From the NCBI RefSeq assembly GCF_000317065.1, contig NC_019701.1, forward strand, positions 3,668,001-3,732,000: DNA of 64,000 nucleotides. Direction: 5' to 3'. Source of the stretch: Pseudanabaena sp. PCC 7367. Its GTDB lineage: Bacteria; Cyanobacteriota; Cyanobacteriia; Pseudanabaenales; Pseudanabaenaceae. A program made the translations under genes and the position numbers. The notes beneath the pieces were generated by a model, which saw only the letters and a list, made by a program, of their open reading frames with translations, was not told where the DNA came from and did not search any database. Within the stretch, counting starts at the first letter, position 1; every line of letters starts with the position of its first letter. This document shows, piece after piece, positions 24,899 through 33,818 of this stretch.

Positions 24899-26482
24899 AT
24901 GTCTGCCGTCGATCGCATCCTCTATGTCCGCCTGCCATGTAACCCCATTTTCCCGATCGGGGTGGTGTATCTGGCCGATCACATCCACAAGATTGCGCCC
25001 CAGGTAGAACAGTCCATTTTTGACATGGGTACTGTGGCTCCGCTGGATTTCCATAAGGCACTAGACCAAAGTATCGATCGGTTCAAGCCAGATTTATTAG
25101 TTTTCTCCTGGCGGGATATTCAAATTTATGCGCCAGTGGGTGGGCGCGGCGGCAACCCGCTCCAGAATGCATTTGAGTTTTACTATGGCAAAAGTCCCTT
25201 AACACGGTTACGAGGGGCATTCAATGGCTTGCGGTTATTTGGAGCCTACTACAGTGAGTTATGGCGGAATTCTTTGCTAATCCGCCAGGGCGTGAAACGG
25301 GCTCAGCGCTATAGCCCCAGGGCCAGGGCGGTGATTGGTGGTGGTGCGGTTAGTGTTTTTTATGAGCAGCTTGCTGGAATGATGCCCCAGAATACGATCA
25401 TTTCCGTGGGTGAGGGTGAGACGCTGTTGCAAAAGCTGGTGTTTGACCAGAGTATTGCCAATGAACGTTGCTATACGGTGGGCGTAACTACACCCCGCGA
25501 TCGCCTGATCCACGAAGCCCCAGAGCCGATCGAAAAGAGCGCCTGTGATTATGACTACATCGAATCGATCTGGGATAAGTTTAACTACTATTTCCGCGAC
25601 AATGATTTTTACATTGGCGTGCAAACCAAGCGCGGTTGTCCCCATAATTGCTGCTATTGCATCTACACCACGATCGAAGGTAAACAGGTGCGGATCAATC
25701 CGGCTGATGAAGTGGTGGCGGAAATGCGCCAACTTTACGATCGCGGCATTCGCAATTTCTGGTTTACTGATGCCCAGTTTATTCCGGCGAAGCGGTTTAT
25801 CCCCGATGCGATCGAGCTATTGCAAAAAATCCTGGCTTCGGGCATGGATGATATTAGCTGGGCGGCCTATATTCGCGCTGATAACCTCACGCCGGAGTTG
25901 TGCGATCTGATGGTGGCGACGGGGATGAATTACTTTGAGATTGGTATCACCAGCGGCTCCCAGGAGTTAATTCGCAAGATGCGGATGGGCTATAACCTGC
26001 GATCGGTGTTGCAAAATTGCCGCGATCTCAAGGCGGCGGGGTTTAATGAACTGGTGTCGGTGAATTATTCGTTTAATGTGATCGATGAAAATTTTGATAC
26101 GATCCGCCAGACGATCGCATATCACCGAGAGCTGGAAGCAATCTTTGGCCGGGATAAGGTGGAGCCTGCGATCTTCTTTATTGGTTTGCAACCGCACACG
26201 CACCTGGAGGAATATGCGATCAAAAATGAGATCCTGAAGCCGGATTATGACCCGATGAGCATGATGCCCTGGAATGCGAAAAAACTGCTCTGGAACCCGG
26301 AACCGCTGGGATCGTATTTTGGTGAGGTGTGCCTGGAGGCATGGCAGCGGGATGAAACCGATTTTGGTCGCGCGGTGATGGACATCCTGGAGGAGCGATT
26401 GGGCAGAGCCCCGCTGGAGGAGGCTTTGACTGCGCCGATTAGTTTGTCTGCACCGGAAAAGAAGATGACCGCAGCGGTTTAG
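24899..26482 (+). CDS. B12-binding radical SAM protein (photosystem II high-light acclimation type)
   Basis: A 527-residue radical SAM enzyme. The N-terminal about 200 residues look like a cobalamin-binding Rossmann domain. The Fe-S motif is KRGCPHNCCYCIY (CxxxCxxC, near residue 247), followed by the TIM-barrel with WFTDAQFIP and YFEIGITSGSQELI. Size and layout match the cyanobacterial family described as acting in photosystem II high-light acclimation. The reaction is unknown; B12-dependent methylation or another radical transformation is possible. It is followed by a good terminator and then the CRISPR array. Confidence 0.82.
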   Translation: MSAVDRILYVRLPCNPIFPIGVVYLADHIHKIAPQVEQSIFDMGTVAPLDFHKALDQSIDRFKPDLLVFSWRDIQIYAPVGGRGGNPLQNAFEFYYGKSPLTRLRGAFNGLRLFGAYYSELWRNSLLIRQGVKRAQRYSPRARAVIGGGAVSVFYEQLAGMMPQNTIISVGEGETLLQKLVFDQSIANERCYTVGVTTPRDRLIHEAPEPIEKSACDYDYIESIWDKFNYYFRDNDFYIGVQTKRGCPHNCCYCIYTTIEGKQVRINPADEVVAEMRQLYDRGIRNFWFTDAQFIPAKRFIPDAIELLQKILASGMDDISWAAYIRADNLTPELCDLMVATGMNYFEIGITSGSQELIRKMRMGYNLRSVLQNCRDLKAAGFNELVSVNYSFNVIDENFDTIRQTIAYHRELEAIFGRDKVEPAIFFIGLQPHTHLEEYAIKNEILKPDYDPMSMMPWNAKKLLWNPEPLGSYFGEVCLEAWQRDETDFGRAVMDILEERLGRAPLEEALTAPISLSAPEKKMTAAV

Positions 26483-26510
26483 GTTTATTAATTACAGTTG
26501 AATATCTAGA

Positions 26511-26543
26511 AGGGCTTGGGTTTTCTCAAGCTCTTTTTTTTTT
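26511..26543 (+). terminator. Terminator after the radical SAM gene
   Basis: Stem AGGGCTTG / CAAGCTCT (8 pairs, one G-U) with an 8-nt loop, then a run of at least nine T. It isolates the gene from the CRISPR array, whose degenerate end starts 6 bp later. Confidence 0.88.
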
Positions 26544-26548
26544 GTTGA

Positions 26549-27104
26549 TGTGTAGTCCCCTTGCGGGGTAATGGGTTTGAAAGATTTACACCACTCCAGT
26601 AACACTAAGAACTACAAAAACTAGTTTCAGTCCCCTTGCGGGGTAATGGGTTTGAAAGTAATCTATGCATCGAGATTGTGTCATACCAAGACTGGGGTTT
26701 CAGTCCCCTTGCGGGGTAATGGGTTTGAAAGAGGCATGTATTTTTTTGTTTAACCCTAGGAGGGTGATGGAAAAGAGTTTCAGTCCCCTTGCGGGGTAAT
26801 GGGTTTGAAAGTTTCTCACAGGAGCCCCCCACCGATGGAGAGAATGTTCTTGTTTCAGTCCCCTTGCGGGGTAATGGGTTTGAAAGCAATCTGGCTGCGC
26901 GGGCAGGGGATGTAGAGATAAAGTTTCAGTCCCCTTGCGGGGTAATGGGTTTGAAAGTTCCATACAAGAACCTATGCTGCTTTCTGTGATGAAATGGTTT
27001 CAGTCCCCTTGCGGGGTAATGGGTTTGAAAGACGCACGACTTTATGGTTGCGATGGAGAAGGATGAAGTGTTTCAGTCCCCTTGCGGGGTAATGGGTTTG
27101 AAAG
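26549..27104 (-). CRISPR. CRISPR array, 8 repeats and 7 spacers, no adjacent cas genes
   Basis: 35-bp repeats lie at 26549, 26624, 26697, 26777, 26852, 26923, 26997 and 27070 (starts). On the plus strand they begin GTTTCAGTCCCC and end GGGTTTGAAAG; seven are identical, and the one at 26549 has a decayed first 5 bp. Spacers are 36-45 bp (40, 38, 45, 40, 36, 39, 38). The decayed end at the left and the minus-strand reading ending GGGGACTGAAAC, which supplies the usual crRNA 5' tag ending GAAAC, indicate transcription on the minus strand from a leader to the right of 27104. The CCCCGCAAGGGG hairpin core is typical of cyanobacterial type I-D or III-associated repeats. No cas gene occurs in this window, so the effector must be elsewhere. 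Confidence 0.97.
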
Positions 27105-27418
27105 AGCCCCTATTTTGAGCCCATACCCAGAGCGGCATCTGGAGGTCAAATCTCCATAGGTCATATTTACTGAGAAAAACATGCCATTATTGCCACTAAA
27201 AACAAACTTTGGAGAGCTGAAACCCTTGCTAGGCAAGGCATCTCCAGAGGTCAACGTAACTATGCGGTTTTCAAGGATCTGGCGACCTGTGGAGATCACA
27301 TAAACAACCTACTAAAAAATACCGTAAAAGTCCAGCGATCGAGCATTAACTTATGTAAAACCATTTCAATCCCAACGCCATCTAGTCCAAACCAGCGATC
27401 GCCATTAGACTAGAACCT
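27105..27418 (-). promoter_or_regulatory. Probable CRISPR leader with 13-bp inverted and direct repeats
   Basis: The region between the array and mutL sits where the leader should be. It contains ATCTCCATAGGTC (27150-27162), ATCTCCAGAGGTC (27240-27252) and the inverse GACCTGTGGAGAT (27284-27296). The three copies are identical except for the central base once orientation is corrected. A minus-strand frame of 85 codons crosses into the repeats and is not believed to be a gene. The motif could be a binding site for a regulator or for the adaptation machinery, or a relic. Leader identity is inferred from position only. The rightmost part also holds the mutL promoter. Confidence 0.5.
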
Positions 27419-29263
27419 ATGGCCTTAATCAAACCCTTACCCACCCAACTAGTCCACCTGATCGCCGCCGGGGAAGTGATCGACTCCCTCGCTGCCGTCG
27501 TGCGGGAATTGGTAGAAAACGCGATCGATGCCCAGGCCACCCGCATCAGCCTAGCGATCAAAACTGAAAACCTTGCCAATTTATCAGTGCAAATCACCGA
27601 CAACGGCATTGGCATCGACCTAGCCAACCTGCGACAGGCTGCCGCGCCCCACACCACCAGCAAGATCGCCAGAGCCGCAGACCTGCAAGCGATCGAGAGC
27701 TTAGGGTTCAGGGGTGAAGCATTGCACAGCTTGGCGCAACTCGCCGAATTGCAAATTTGTAGCCGCACCGAAACCGCCGACGCTGGCTGGCAGGTAACTT
27801 ACGATCGCAATGGCCAGGTAATCGACGCGCCCAAAACCGTAGCGATCGCCCCCGGTACGATCGTGCAAGCGCAGCAAATTTTTAAATTCTATCCCGCTCG
27901 CCTGGAAGCCTTGCCCAGCATCTCGCAACAACTGCGACAGGTGCAGCTAATCATTCAACTGGCAGCGATCGCCCATCCCTACATCACCTGGCAGGCCAGC
28001 CTAAATCAAAAGAACTGGTTCAATATCTGGTCAGGGAAATATACCCACGATATTTTGCCGCAAATTGTGCGATCGCTCCAGCCCCAGAATCTTGTTACTG
28101 GGATTATTTCTGGTGCGGCGGTGCTTAATGAGATCGCGCCTAATAATATAGATATAAAAGGCGATCGTGATGATCTGGCGGAACAGCAGCAAATAACAGA
28201 AAATCAAAAATTCACCTATGCCAAAGCAGAGCAACATCAAAAGCAGTCTGAATTAGAGCATTTAAAAAACAAACAAACCGATCGCCTAGAGCCGGAAATT
28301 GCGATCACCCTGGGACTGCCCGATCGCGCCTCCCGCCATCGCCTCGATTGGGTTAAGGTTGCCCTCAATGGTCGCATGATCGATTGTCCAGAAATTAGCC
28401 AGACCATCATCGCCGCCTTTGCTCGCACCCTGCCTCGCCATCGCTATCCGATCTGTGTGGTGCATTTGCAACTGCCGCCGGAGCAGATCGACTGGAATCG
28501 ATCGATCGCCAAAACCGAGGTCTATATCCGTCAGATTGAGCATTATCAAGCAAAGATTAGCGATCTGATCGGTGAAATCCTGCGCCAACCACAGCGATTT
28601 ATTTTGCCCCGACCGATCGAGGTCAATCCGCTCCAGGATGCGGCGGCGGGTTTGTTGCGCGAAAATTCGATCGGCTATAACCCCAAATCAGACAATCAGA
28701 CCAATCCTATTGCCGAAAATACGCCACTAGCACAGGGTGTAAAGGTAGTAGCACAAGTGCAAAACACCTATATTCTGGTGGAGCACGATCGCGGCCTGTG
28801 GCTGATTGAGCAGCATGTCGCCCATGAGCGGGTGTTGTTTGAGCAGTTGCAACAGCAATGGCAGGTGGTGGCGCTAGAGCAACCGATCGTGTTGGCGAAT
28901 TTGACCCGGTTGCAGATCGAAAGGTTACAGGAAATTCCATTACAAGTAGAAACGTTTGGCGATGGATTGATGGCGGTGCGATCGTTGCCCCAGATTTTGC
29001 TTGAGCAGAAAGATCGCAAGGAAATTTTGATCGAACTCAGCCACCAGAAAGATTTACCTCAGGCAATGGCAACCCTGGCCTGTCGCAGTGCAGTACGCAA
29101 CGGCACTAAGTTGGAGATGCGGCGATCGCAAGAAATTTTTCGCCAATGGCAACGCACCCGCAATCCCCACACCTGCCCCCACGGTCGGCCAATTTGTTTG
29201 TCGCTGGATGCTAATGACTTGGCCAGATATTTCAAACGCAATTGGATTGTGGGTAAAGGGTAG
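27419..29263 (+). CDS. mutL: DNA mismatch repair protein MutL
   Basis: A 614-residue GHKL ATPase that links MutS mismatch recognition to later repair steps. It begins with IKPLPTQLVHLIAAGEVIDSLAAVV, then the N box ELVENAIDAQA, the ITDNGIGI motif and GFRGEALHSLAQLAEL. The C-terminal dimerisation domain starts near residue 440 (VKVVAQVQNTYILVE). The end has RNGTKLEMRR and HTCPHGRPICLSL. An insertion rich in Gln/Lys/Glu lies at about 235-295. The mature start is the ATG at 27419. Confidence 0.93.
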   Translation: MALIKPLPTQLVHLIAAGEVIDSLAAVVRELVENAIDAQATRISLAIKTENLANLSVQITDNGIGIDLANLRQAAAPHTTSKIARAADLQAIESLGFRGEALHSLAQLAELQICSRTETADAGWQVTYDRNGQVIDAPKTVAIAPGTIVQAQQIFKFYPARLEALPSISQQLRQVQLIIQLAAIAHPYITWQASLNQKNWFNIWSGKYTHDILPQIVRSLQPQNLVTGIISGAAVLNEIAPNNIDIKGDRDDLAEQQQITENQKFTYAKAEQHQKQSELEHLKNKQTDRLEPEIAITLGLPDRASRHRLDWVKVALNGRMIDCPEISQTIIAAFARTLPRHRYPICVVHLQLPPEQIDWNRSIAKTEVYIRQIEHYQAKISDLIGEILRQPQRFILPRPIEVNPLQDAAAGLLRENSIGYNPKSDNQTNPIAENTPLAQGVKVVAQVQNTYILVEHDRGLWLIEQHVAHERVLFEQLQQQWQVVALEQPIVLANLTRLQIERLQEIPLQVETFGDGLMAVRSLPQILLEQKDRKEILIELSHQKDLPQAMATLACRSAVRNGTKLEMRRSQEIFRQWQRTRNPHTCPHGRPICLSLDANDLARYFKRNWIVGKG

Positions 29264-29391
29264 GGATCGATCGGCTAACTATCGCTAGCTTGAGTCTTAT
29301 TTTGTTGATATTCTATGGATGCAATCGATCGCTTCACCCAAACTCGCCTTAAGTCAAATCGCATAGCCATAAACATAGACATATAAGCACA

Positions 29392-31236
29392 ATGGGGACA
29401 TTGCCAGATCTACCGGATTTAACTAAACATGGTTACCAGGTCACCGACGAATTTGACCAGGATGATAAGGGCATGTGGCGCAGCTATCGGGCGAGCCGCC
29501 TCAAGACTAAGCGACCCGTGATTATCAAGCTAATCCCTTTGCAAAGGGATGATGATCTGGCTGCCTACAAACCCCAGATCCAGGCTTTGCTGAAGCTGAA
29601 GCATCCCGGCATTGCTCGTTACATTCATGCTTTTCGGATCGCTGAGGGTCTGTGCCTGGTACGTCAGTATATAGAAGGAGCGATCCTGGATGGGATGGAG
29701 TGGGATGATCCTAAGCAAATCAGGGCGATCGCCATTAACCTGATGGAAACCCTGGTGTTTTTGCAAGCGCAACAACCAACCATATTTCACCTCAATATCA
29801 AGCCCGCCAACATTATTGTGGGGATGGAACTGAAAACCTATCTGCTAGATTTTGCCCTGACAACGGGGAAAAGTTCTGGCACGAAGCCATCGGCATTTGC
29901 TGCCCCCGAAATCAAACGCCGCCGTCCACCCAAGCCCAATACCGATCTCTATGGGGTAGGTCTAGCATTAGTTTGTTTGATTACTGGCACCACTGGCGAT
30001 CGGGTCAGTGAATTATTCGATGCTACGGGCGGCCTCCGGTTCCGGCGCAGCATCAACGGCGAAATTAGCGATCATTTCCTCGATTGGCTCGACAAGATGA
30101 CCAATCGCCTGAATAGCGATCGATATGCTGACCCCAGCGTAGCCCTGGAAGCACTGCAAGAGATTGATTTTGAACGGAAACCAGAGCTAAAAATTGAACC
30201 AGAATTCATTCAGCTCAAGGCTAAAAACATCGGCGATCTGCTGCGCAGCAATATCATTGTGAGTAATACGGTTGCCGATACGCTCTTGGAAGGTAGATGG
30301 GAAGTGATGCCCCATCGCAGCGATCCCAATCAAGCCAGTGGCCATGCCTGGATCAGGTTCGAGCCACCTAGTTTTGCCGAAAATCGCACGGTTTGCCAGG
30401 TCTGTGTTGACACCAACAAAATTGTGGCCGGGAAAACCTATCGCCGCACGCTGATGCTGCATGCCAACTCCGCAGCGGAAACCCATACAGTTGAACTAGA
30501 AGTCAAGACAGCACCTTTGCCTAGCCTGACGATTCCCTATCAAAAGTTAGCGATCTTAATTGTGCTAGCAACTGTAGGTAGTTTCCTGGTAACCTCAGCG
30601 ATCCATGCCCTGACCCCACTGGTGCCCGTGCCTGAAAATTTTAATGAGGCGATCGCTTATTTTGGTAGTTTGGATAAGTTTCCACCGAATGTTGATCTGG
30701 CGATGCTGAAGGATATTATCCAGGAAGAGAATTCTACCCAGATCTATTCAGCCTGGGGTGGCCTGTTGATTGGTTTGGGTTCAGGTGTTGCCGCTGGTGC
30801 TTATGCCGAGTCTTCTGATATTTATGCGGTGCGGAATTCCTTTGGTGCGGCAGCGATCGCTTCTATTTCATTACGGCTCATCCGTATGTTTGTGCGCCTA
30901 TTTTGGGCGATCGCCATGGTGGGCATTATCGTCGGCCTAGTCCTGGGAATAGTTGTAGGCTATCTGAGTGCTAGTAGCCACAAAGAACATCTGAAATTAG
31001 GATTTCCAAAAGGTTTTGCCTTTGCTGTGCCGGCTCTGGCTGCTATATTTAGCCTCACCACTGGAATCGCATTTAAGTTAAGTTTTACTGAAGATTATAT
31101 TCAATTGCCTTGGCTGCCCTGGCTTGCCGCGATCAGTGCGATCGGCTTGGTTGGCACGGCGGGGATGCATATTCTACGGCAAAAAACTTTCCTAGAAAAT
31201 TACCAGCGGCGGAGCAGGCGCTTAATCAAACCATAG
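29392..31236 (+). CDS. Protein-kinase-like membrane protein with altered catalytic residues
   Basis: A 614-residue protein. Residues 15-265 form a Ser/Thr-kinase-like fold: Lys46 in VIIKLIPL fits the beta-3 Lys, and APE is kept. The catalytic loop is HLNIKPAN (His133-Leu134-Asn135), with Asn in place of the catalytic Asp, and the metal motif reads DFA (153-155) rather than DFG. There is no clear Gly-rich loop. This suggests a pseudokinase or very weak kinase. Residues about 280-375 look like an Ig-like beta domain. Residues 380-600 contain about five membrane segments (for example LAILIVLATVGSFLVTSAIH and WAIAMVGIIVGLVLGIVVGY). The cytoplasmic kinase fold is thus anchored by its C-terminus. 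Its role is unknown. Confidence 0.72.
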   Translation: MGTLPDLPDLTKHGYQVTDEFDQDDKGMWRSYRASRLKTKRPVIIKLIPLQRDDDLAAYKPQIQALLKLKHPGIARYIHAFRIAEGLCLVRQYIEGAILDGMEWDDPKQIRAIAINLMETLVFLQAQQPTIFHLNIKPANIIVGMELKTYLLDFALTTGKSSGTKPSAFAAPEIKRRRPPKPNTDLYGVGLALVCLITGTTGDRVSELFDATGGLRFRRSINGEISDHFLDWLDKMTNRLNSDRYADPSVALEALQEIDFERKPELKIEPEFIQLKAKNIGDLLRSNIIVSNTVADTLLEGRWEVMPHRSDPNQASGHAWIRFEPPSFAENRTVCQVCVDTNKIVAGKTYRRTLMLHANSAAETHTVELEVKTAPLPSLTIPYQKLAILIVLATVGSFLVTSAIHALTPLVPVPENFNEAIAYFGSLDKFPPNVDLAMLKDIIQEENSTQIYSAWGGLLIGLGSGVAAGAYAESSDIYAVRNSFGAAAIASISLRLIRMFVRLFWAIAMVGIIVGLVLGIVVGYLSASSHKEHLKLGFPKGFAFAVPALAAIFSLTTGIAFKLSFTEDYIQLPWLPWLAAISAIGLVGTAGMHILRQKTFLENYQRRSRRLIKP

Positions 31237-31411
31237 GTAGGCAGGGCTAAAGATATAGTGTGAGCCAATACTTATATGATTACTATAGGTAAAAGCTGGC
31301 TTACACATTTATTTTTGATTTCATCATATAGCCGTCATATAGCAAAATGCTTTCCTATTAAGGATCTTAGCGATGCTAGCTTTGTAGAAAGCAATATATA
31401 TCATATAAGGT

Positions 31412-32878
31412 TTATGCCCAGAATGGCACATACCTATAAAGCTTCTTGGATTTATTGGAAGGATCATAGCGTTTTATCAAATCTGCATTAAGGGTTTCAG
31501 CTATAATTCTTGATGCTATTGACTGGTTCTTGTCTTCAATAGAGAATCTTTCTCTTAAAGAAGAATTTGTCATAACATCCCTAGAAACATATCTTAAGCA
31601 AGCATGTTGATAACACGCTCTAATTTTGTCTTGATTATCCATTTCTGCTAAGTCTTTGTGAGCATAAAGAATTGCCCTAGTGTGATTATTTCCAGTAACC
31701 TCAAATTCGGGCGCTGGCAACTGAAAAATTTCAACTTCACGAATGACTTTATCAATTCCACTTCCCCTCTCTTCACATATTTTTATACGTCGCATAAAAG
31801 CGGCAAGGGATTCATTTCTCGACTGAGGTGGACAATCTATGAACCTTAGAGTGTCTATAAGAGGTATTCCAGGATTTGTAATTTCAATTCTGTCGGAGAA
31901 TATTTCGATCATTGGCCCTGTTCCAGACATATTAAAGTCTTGGTGAATAAGAGCATTTGCAACTAGTTCTCGAATCGCTATTTCGGGATACATTGGCACT
32001 TCTTTCCTAAGTGCTTGAGATATAACTTCATTTTGAGGTAGCTGGCTAGTAATATATGAGATTAAACCTTGAAATCCTATTGCATAACCACGACCACCTT
32101 GTATCTCCCTGATAGTTTCAATCTTATTACAGCCTTTATAGGTTATAACTCGTACACGCTTTCTGGATAATGTTTCAAATTTATCCAAGCGCCTCGCTAA
32201 TAAGATTGCTCCCAAGTTCGTAATGCTATAACTTCGTGGAAATTCTGCTTGGATGAATTTTTCAGCCACCATCCTAGAGATTATTTCTGTTGCCTCTTCT
32301 GGCTGTCTTTGATCGATCAACTCAAAATATCTTGAGAAATCAATTAATTCTAATAGTTCAGGAATTGGTAAATTTTGGTAGGTTAATCTACCTTCAAAAG
32401 TCAAGCGTGAAAGAAGCATCCAAATCTCCCGCTCTTTTTCTGGATGCTCTGATAACTTTTTCTTATAGCTTCCAATCCTAACAAATTCTTCAGATTTAAA
32501 TTTTACTGGTATATGGTCAGCGCACGGAATCTCGGCAATAACAATTTTTTTATTATTGAATAGAAATTCATGCATTTTAAAATTAATTCTTGGCTTTAGC
32601 TTTGTGGAGAGCCAGTTTTCAAGTTCCTGGCCTTTAATTCTTTTTTCTCTGGGGCAAAAATCAGTGCCAACAATTTCGTGATTACCATCTTTAACACCCC
32701 AAACTAGATATCCATATTGCCTGCCAACTATAAGCGCTGAATTAGAGAGAGCGGAAAAGTATTCGCCAATTTCTTGTGGATCTGAGTTGTTCTCTTTGAA
32801 TTCAACCCACTCCGTTTCCTGTGCTAGTGCGACAAGCTCTAGTAAAAGTGATTTCAACGTTTCATCATCTTTATTCAT
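31412..32878 (-). CDS. AlbA_2/Schlafen-type ATP-binding protein
   Basis: A 488-residue protein with an N-terminal Schlafen AlbA_2 domain (ETEWVEFKENNSDPQEIGEYFSALSNSALI, then YGYLVWGVKDGNHEIVGTDF). The middle resembles the RecG-like C-terminal ATP-binding region (IAIRELVANALIHQDFNMSGTG, EIFSDRIEITNPG, RNESLAAFMRRI). The last about 90 residues are a helical tail. Such proteins often sit in accessory regions and are variously annotated as regulators or defence-related. The gene is more AT-rich than its neighbours and I found no HIP1 octamer in 31.25-33.0 kb, which supports acquisition by transfer. DNA or RNA binding is inferred. Confidence 0.78.
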   Translation of the reverse strand: MNKDDETLKSLLLELVALAQETEWVEFKENNSDPQEIGEYFSALSNSALIVGRQYGYLVWGVKDGNHEIVGTDFCPREKRIKGQELENWLSTKLKPRINFKMHEFLFNNKKIVIAEIPCADHIPVKFKSEEFVRIGSYKKKLSEHPEKEREIWMLLSRLTFEGRLTYQNLPIPELLELIDFSRYFELIDQRQPEEATEIISRMVAEKFIQAEFPRSYSITNLGAILLARRLDKFETLSRKRVRVITYKGCNKIETIREIQGGRGYAIGFQGLISYITSQLPQNEVISQALRKEVPMYPEIAIRELVANALIHQDFNMSGTGPMIEIFSDRIEITNPGIPLIDTLRFIDCPPQSRNESLAAFMRRIKICEERGSGIDKVIREVEIFQLPAPEFEVTGNNHTRAILYAHKDLAEMDNQDKIRACYQHACLRYVSRDVMTNSSLRERFSIEDKNQSIASRIIAETLNADLIKRYDPSNKSKKLYRYVPFWA

Positions 32879-33131
32879 TGCAAAACAAAAAAAGAATGTT
32901 CAGCTAGAAAACCTAAAATAGTAACTGATTTTTCCTAGCTTAACCTGGATTTAGCAAATCTTTCTGATCCCTAATTCGTTGTTGATAGGAATTGCCTGAA
33001 AATTTTATTGCTTCATTGACGATCATTTATCATCAAATTGGAGTTGATTAATTACCCACATAAAACTACTCCAGTTCAGTCAGGCAATTGACGATCGGGC
33101 GATCGGAATTAACGAAATTGATTAGAAATAC

Positions 33132-33818
33132 TTAAGATTGCTCGGTTTTGCGAAGCTTGTACCCCAACCCATAAACGGTTTGAATTAAATCATCCGGTGC
33201 GCCATTGCTTTTTAACTTTTGACGCAAGCTGCGAATATGCATTTTCACTGCCTCTTCACTGGGTGCATCCGCATCCGCTGACCACAATAATTCCAGGATT
33301 TTAGTGCGACTGAGTACGCGGCTCCCAGCCCGTAAGAATATTTCCAAAAGGCCATATTCTTTGGGAGTAAGAGGTAAGGGCTTCATATCAAAGCTGGCAG
33401 TACAGCCATTGGGATCTAATTCCAGCTTTTCCCATCGCAGCACAAAGGAAAACTGAGCATCACGCCGCCGCATCAGCGCCCGAATCCGCGCTTCCAATTC
33501 AGCGAGTTCAAAGGGTTTGACCAAATAATCGTCCGCCCCAGAATCTAGACCCAGCACCTTATCATTCAGCTTACCCTTGGCAGTCATCATCAATACTGGA
33601 ATTTTCGAGCCTTTATTACGCAACTTTTGACACAGACCGACCCCATCAAGCTTGGGTAAAATCACGTCTAGCAGGACTAAATCATAGTCATAGGCTTCCA
33701 GCAGATCCCACCCGGCTTGGCCGTCGTAGGCCGTGTCTACAATATTGTTGCTACTAGTTAAAGCTAAAGAGATAGCCTCAGCGATCGGCTCATCGTCTTC
33801 AACTACCAAAATTCGCAT
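33132..33818 (-). CDS. OmpR-family response regulator
   Basis: A 228-residue two-component response regulator. The receiver (1-120) has the acidic pair Glu8-Asp9, the phospho-acceptor Asp51 in LVLLDVILPKLDG, the switch Thr in LMMTAKG and the Lys in YLVKPFE. A winged-helix DNA-binding domain follows (LPLTPKEYGLLEIFLRAG, VKMHIRSLRQKLK, IQTVYGLGYKLR). All phosphorylation residues are intact. No histidine kinase gene is adjacent, so this is an orphan whose partner and targets cannot be named. The start is the ATG at 33818. Confidence 0.9.
   Translation of the reverse strand: MRILVVEDDEPIAEAISLALTSSNNIVDTAYDGQAGWDLLEAYDYDLVLLDVILPKLDGVGLCQKLRNKGSKIPVLMMTAKGKLNDKVLGLDSGADDYLVKPFELAELEARIRALMRRRDAQFSFVLRWEKLELDPNGCTASFDMKPLPLTPKEYGLLEIFLRAGSRVLSRTKILELLWSADADAPSEEAVKMHIRSLRQKLKSNGAPDDLIQTVYGLGYKLRKTEQS

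Noticed and set aside
26605-27299. Several overlapping frames of 66-94 codons across the array, with repeated NPLPRKGTET
   Set aside because: The recurring peptide is the translation of the CRISPR repeat; these are not genes.
31276-31491. 71-codon plus-strand frame downstream of the kinase-like gene
   Set aside because: AT-rich, no recognisable features, and it overlaps the end of the convergent AlbA/Schlafen gene.
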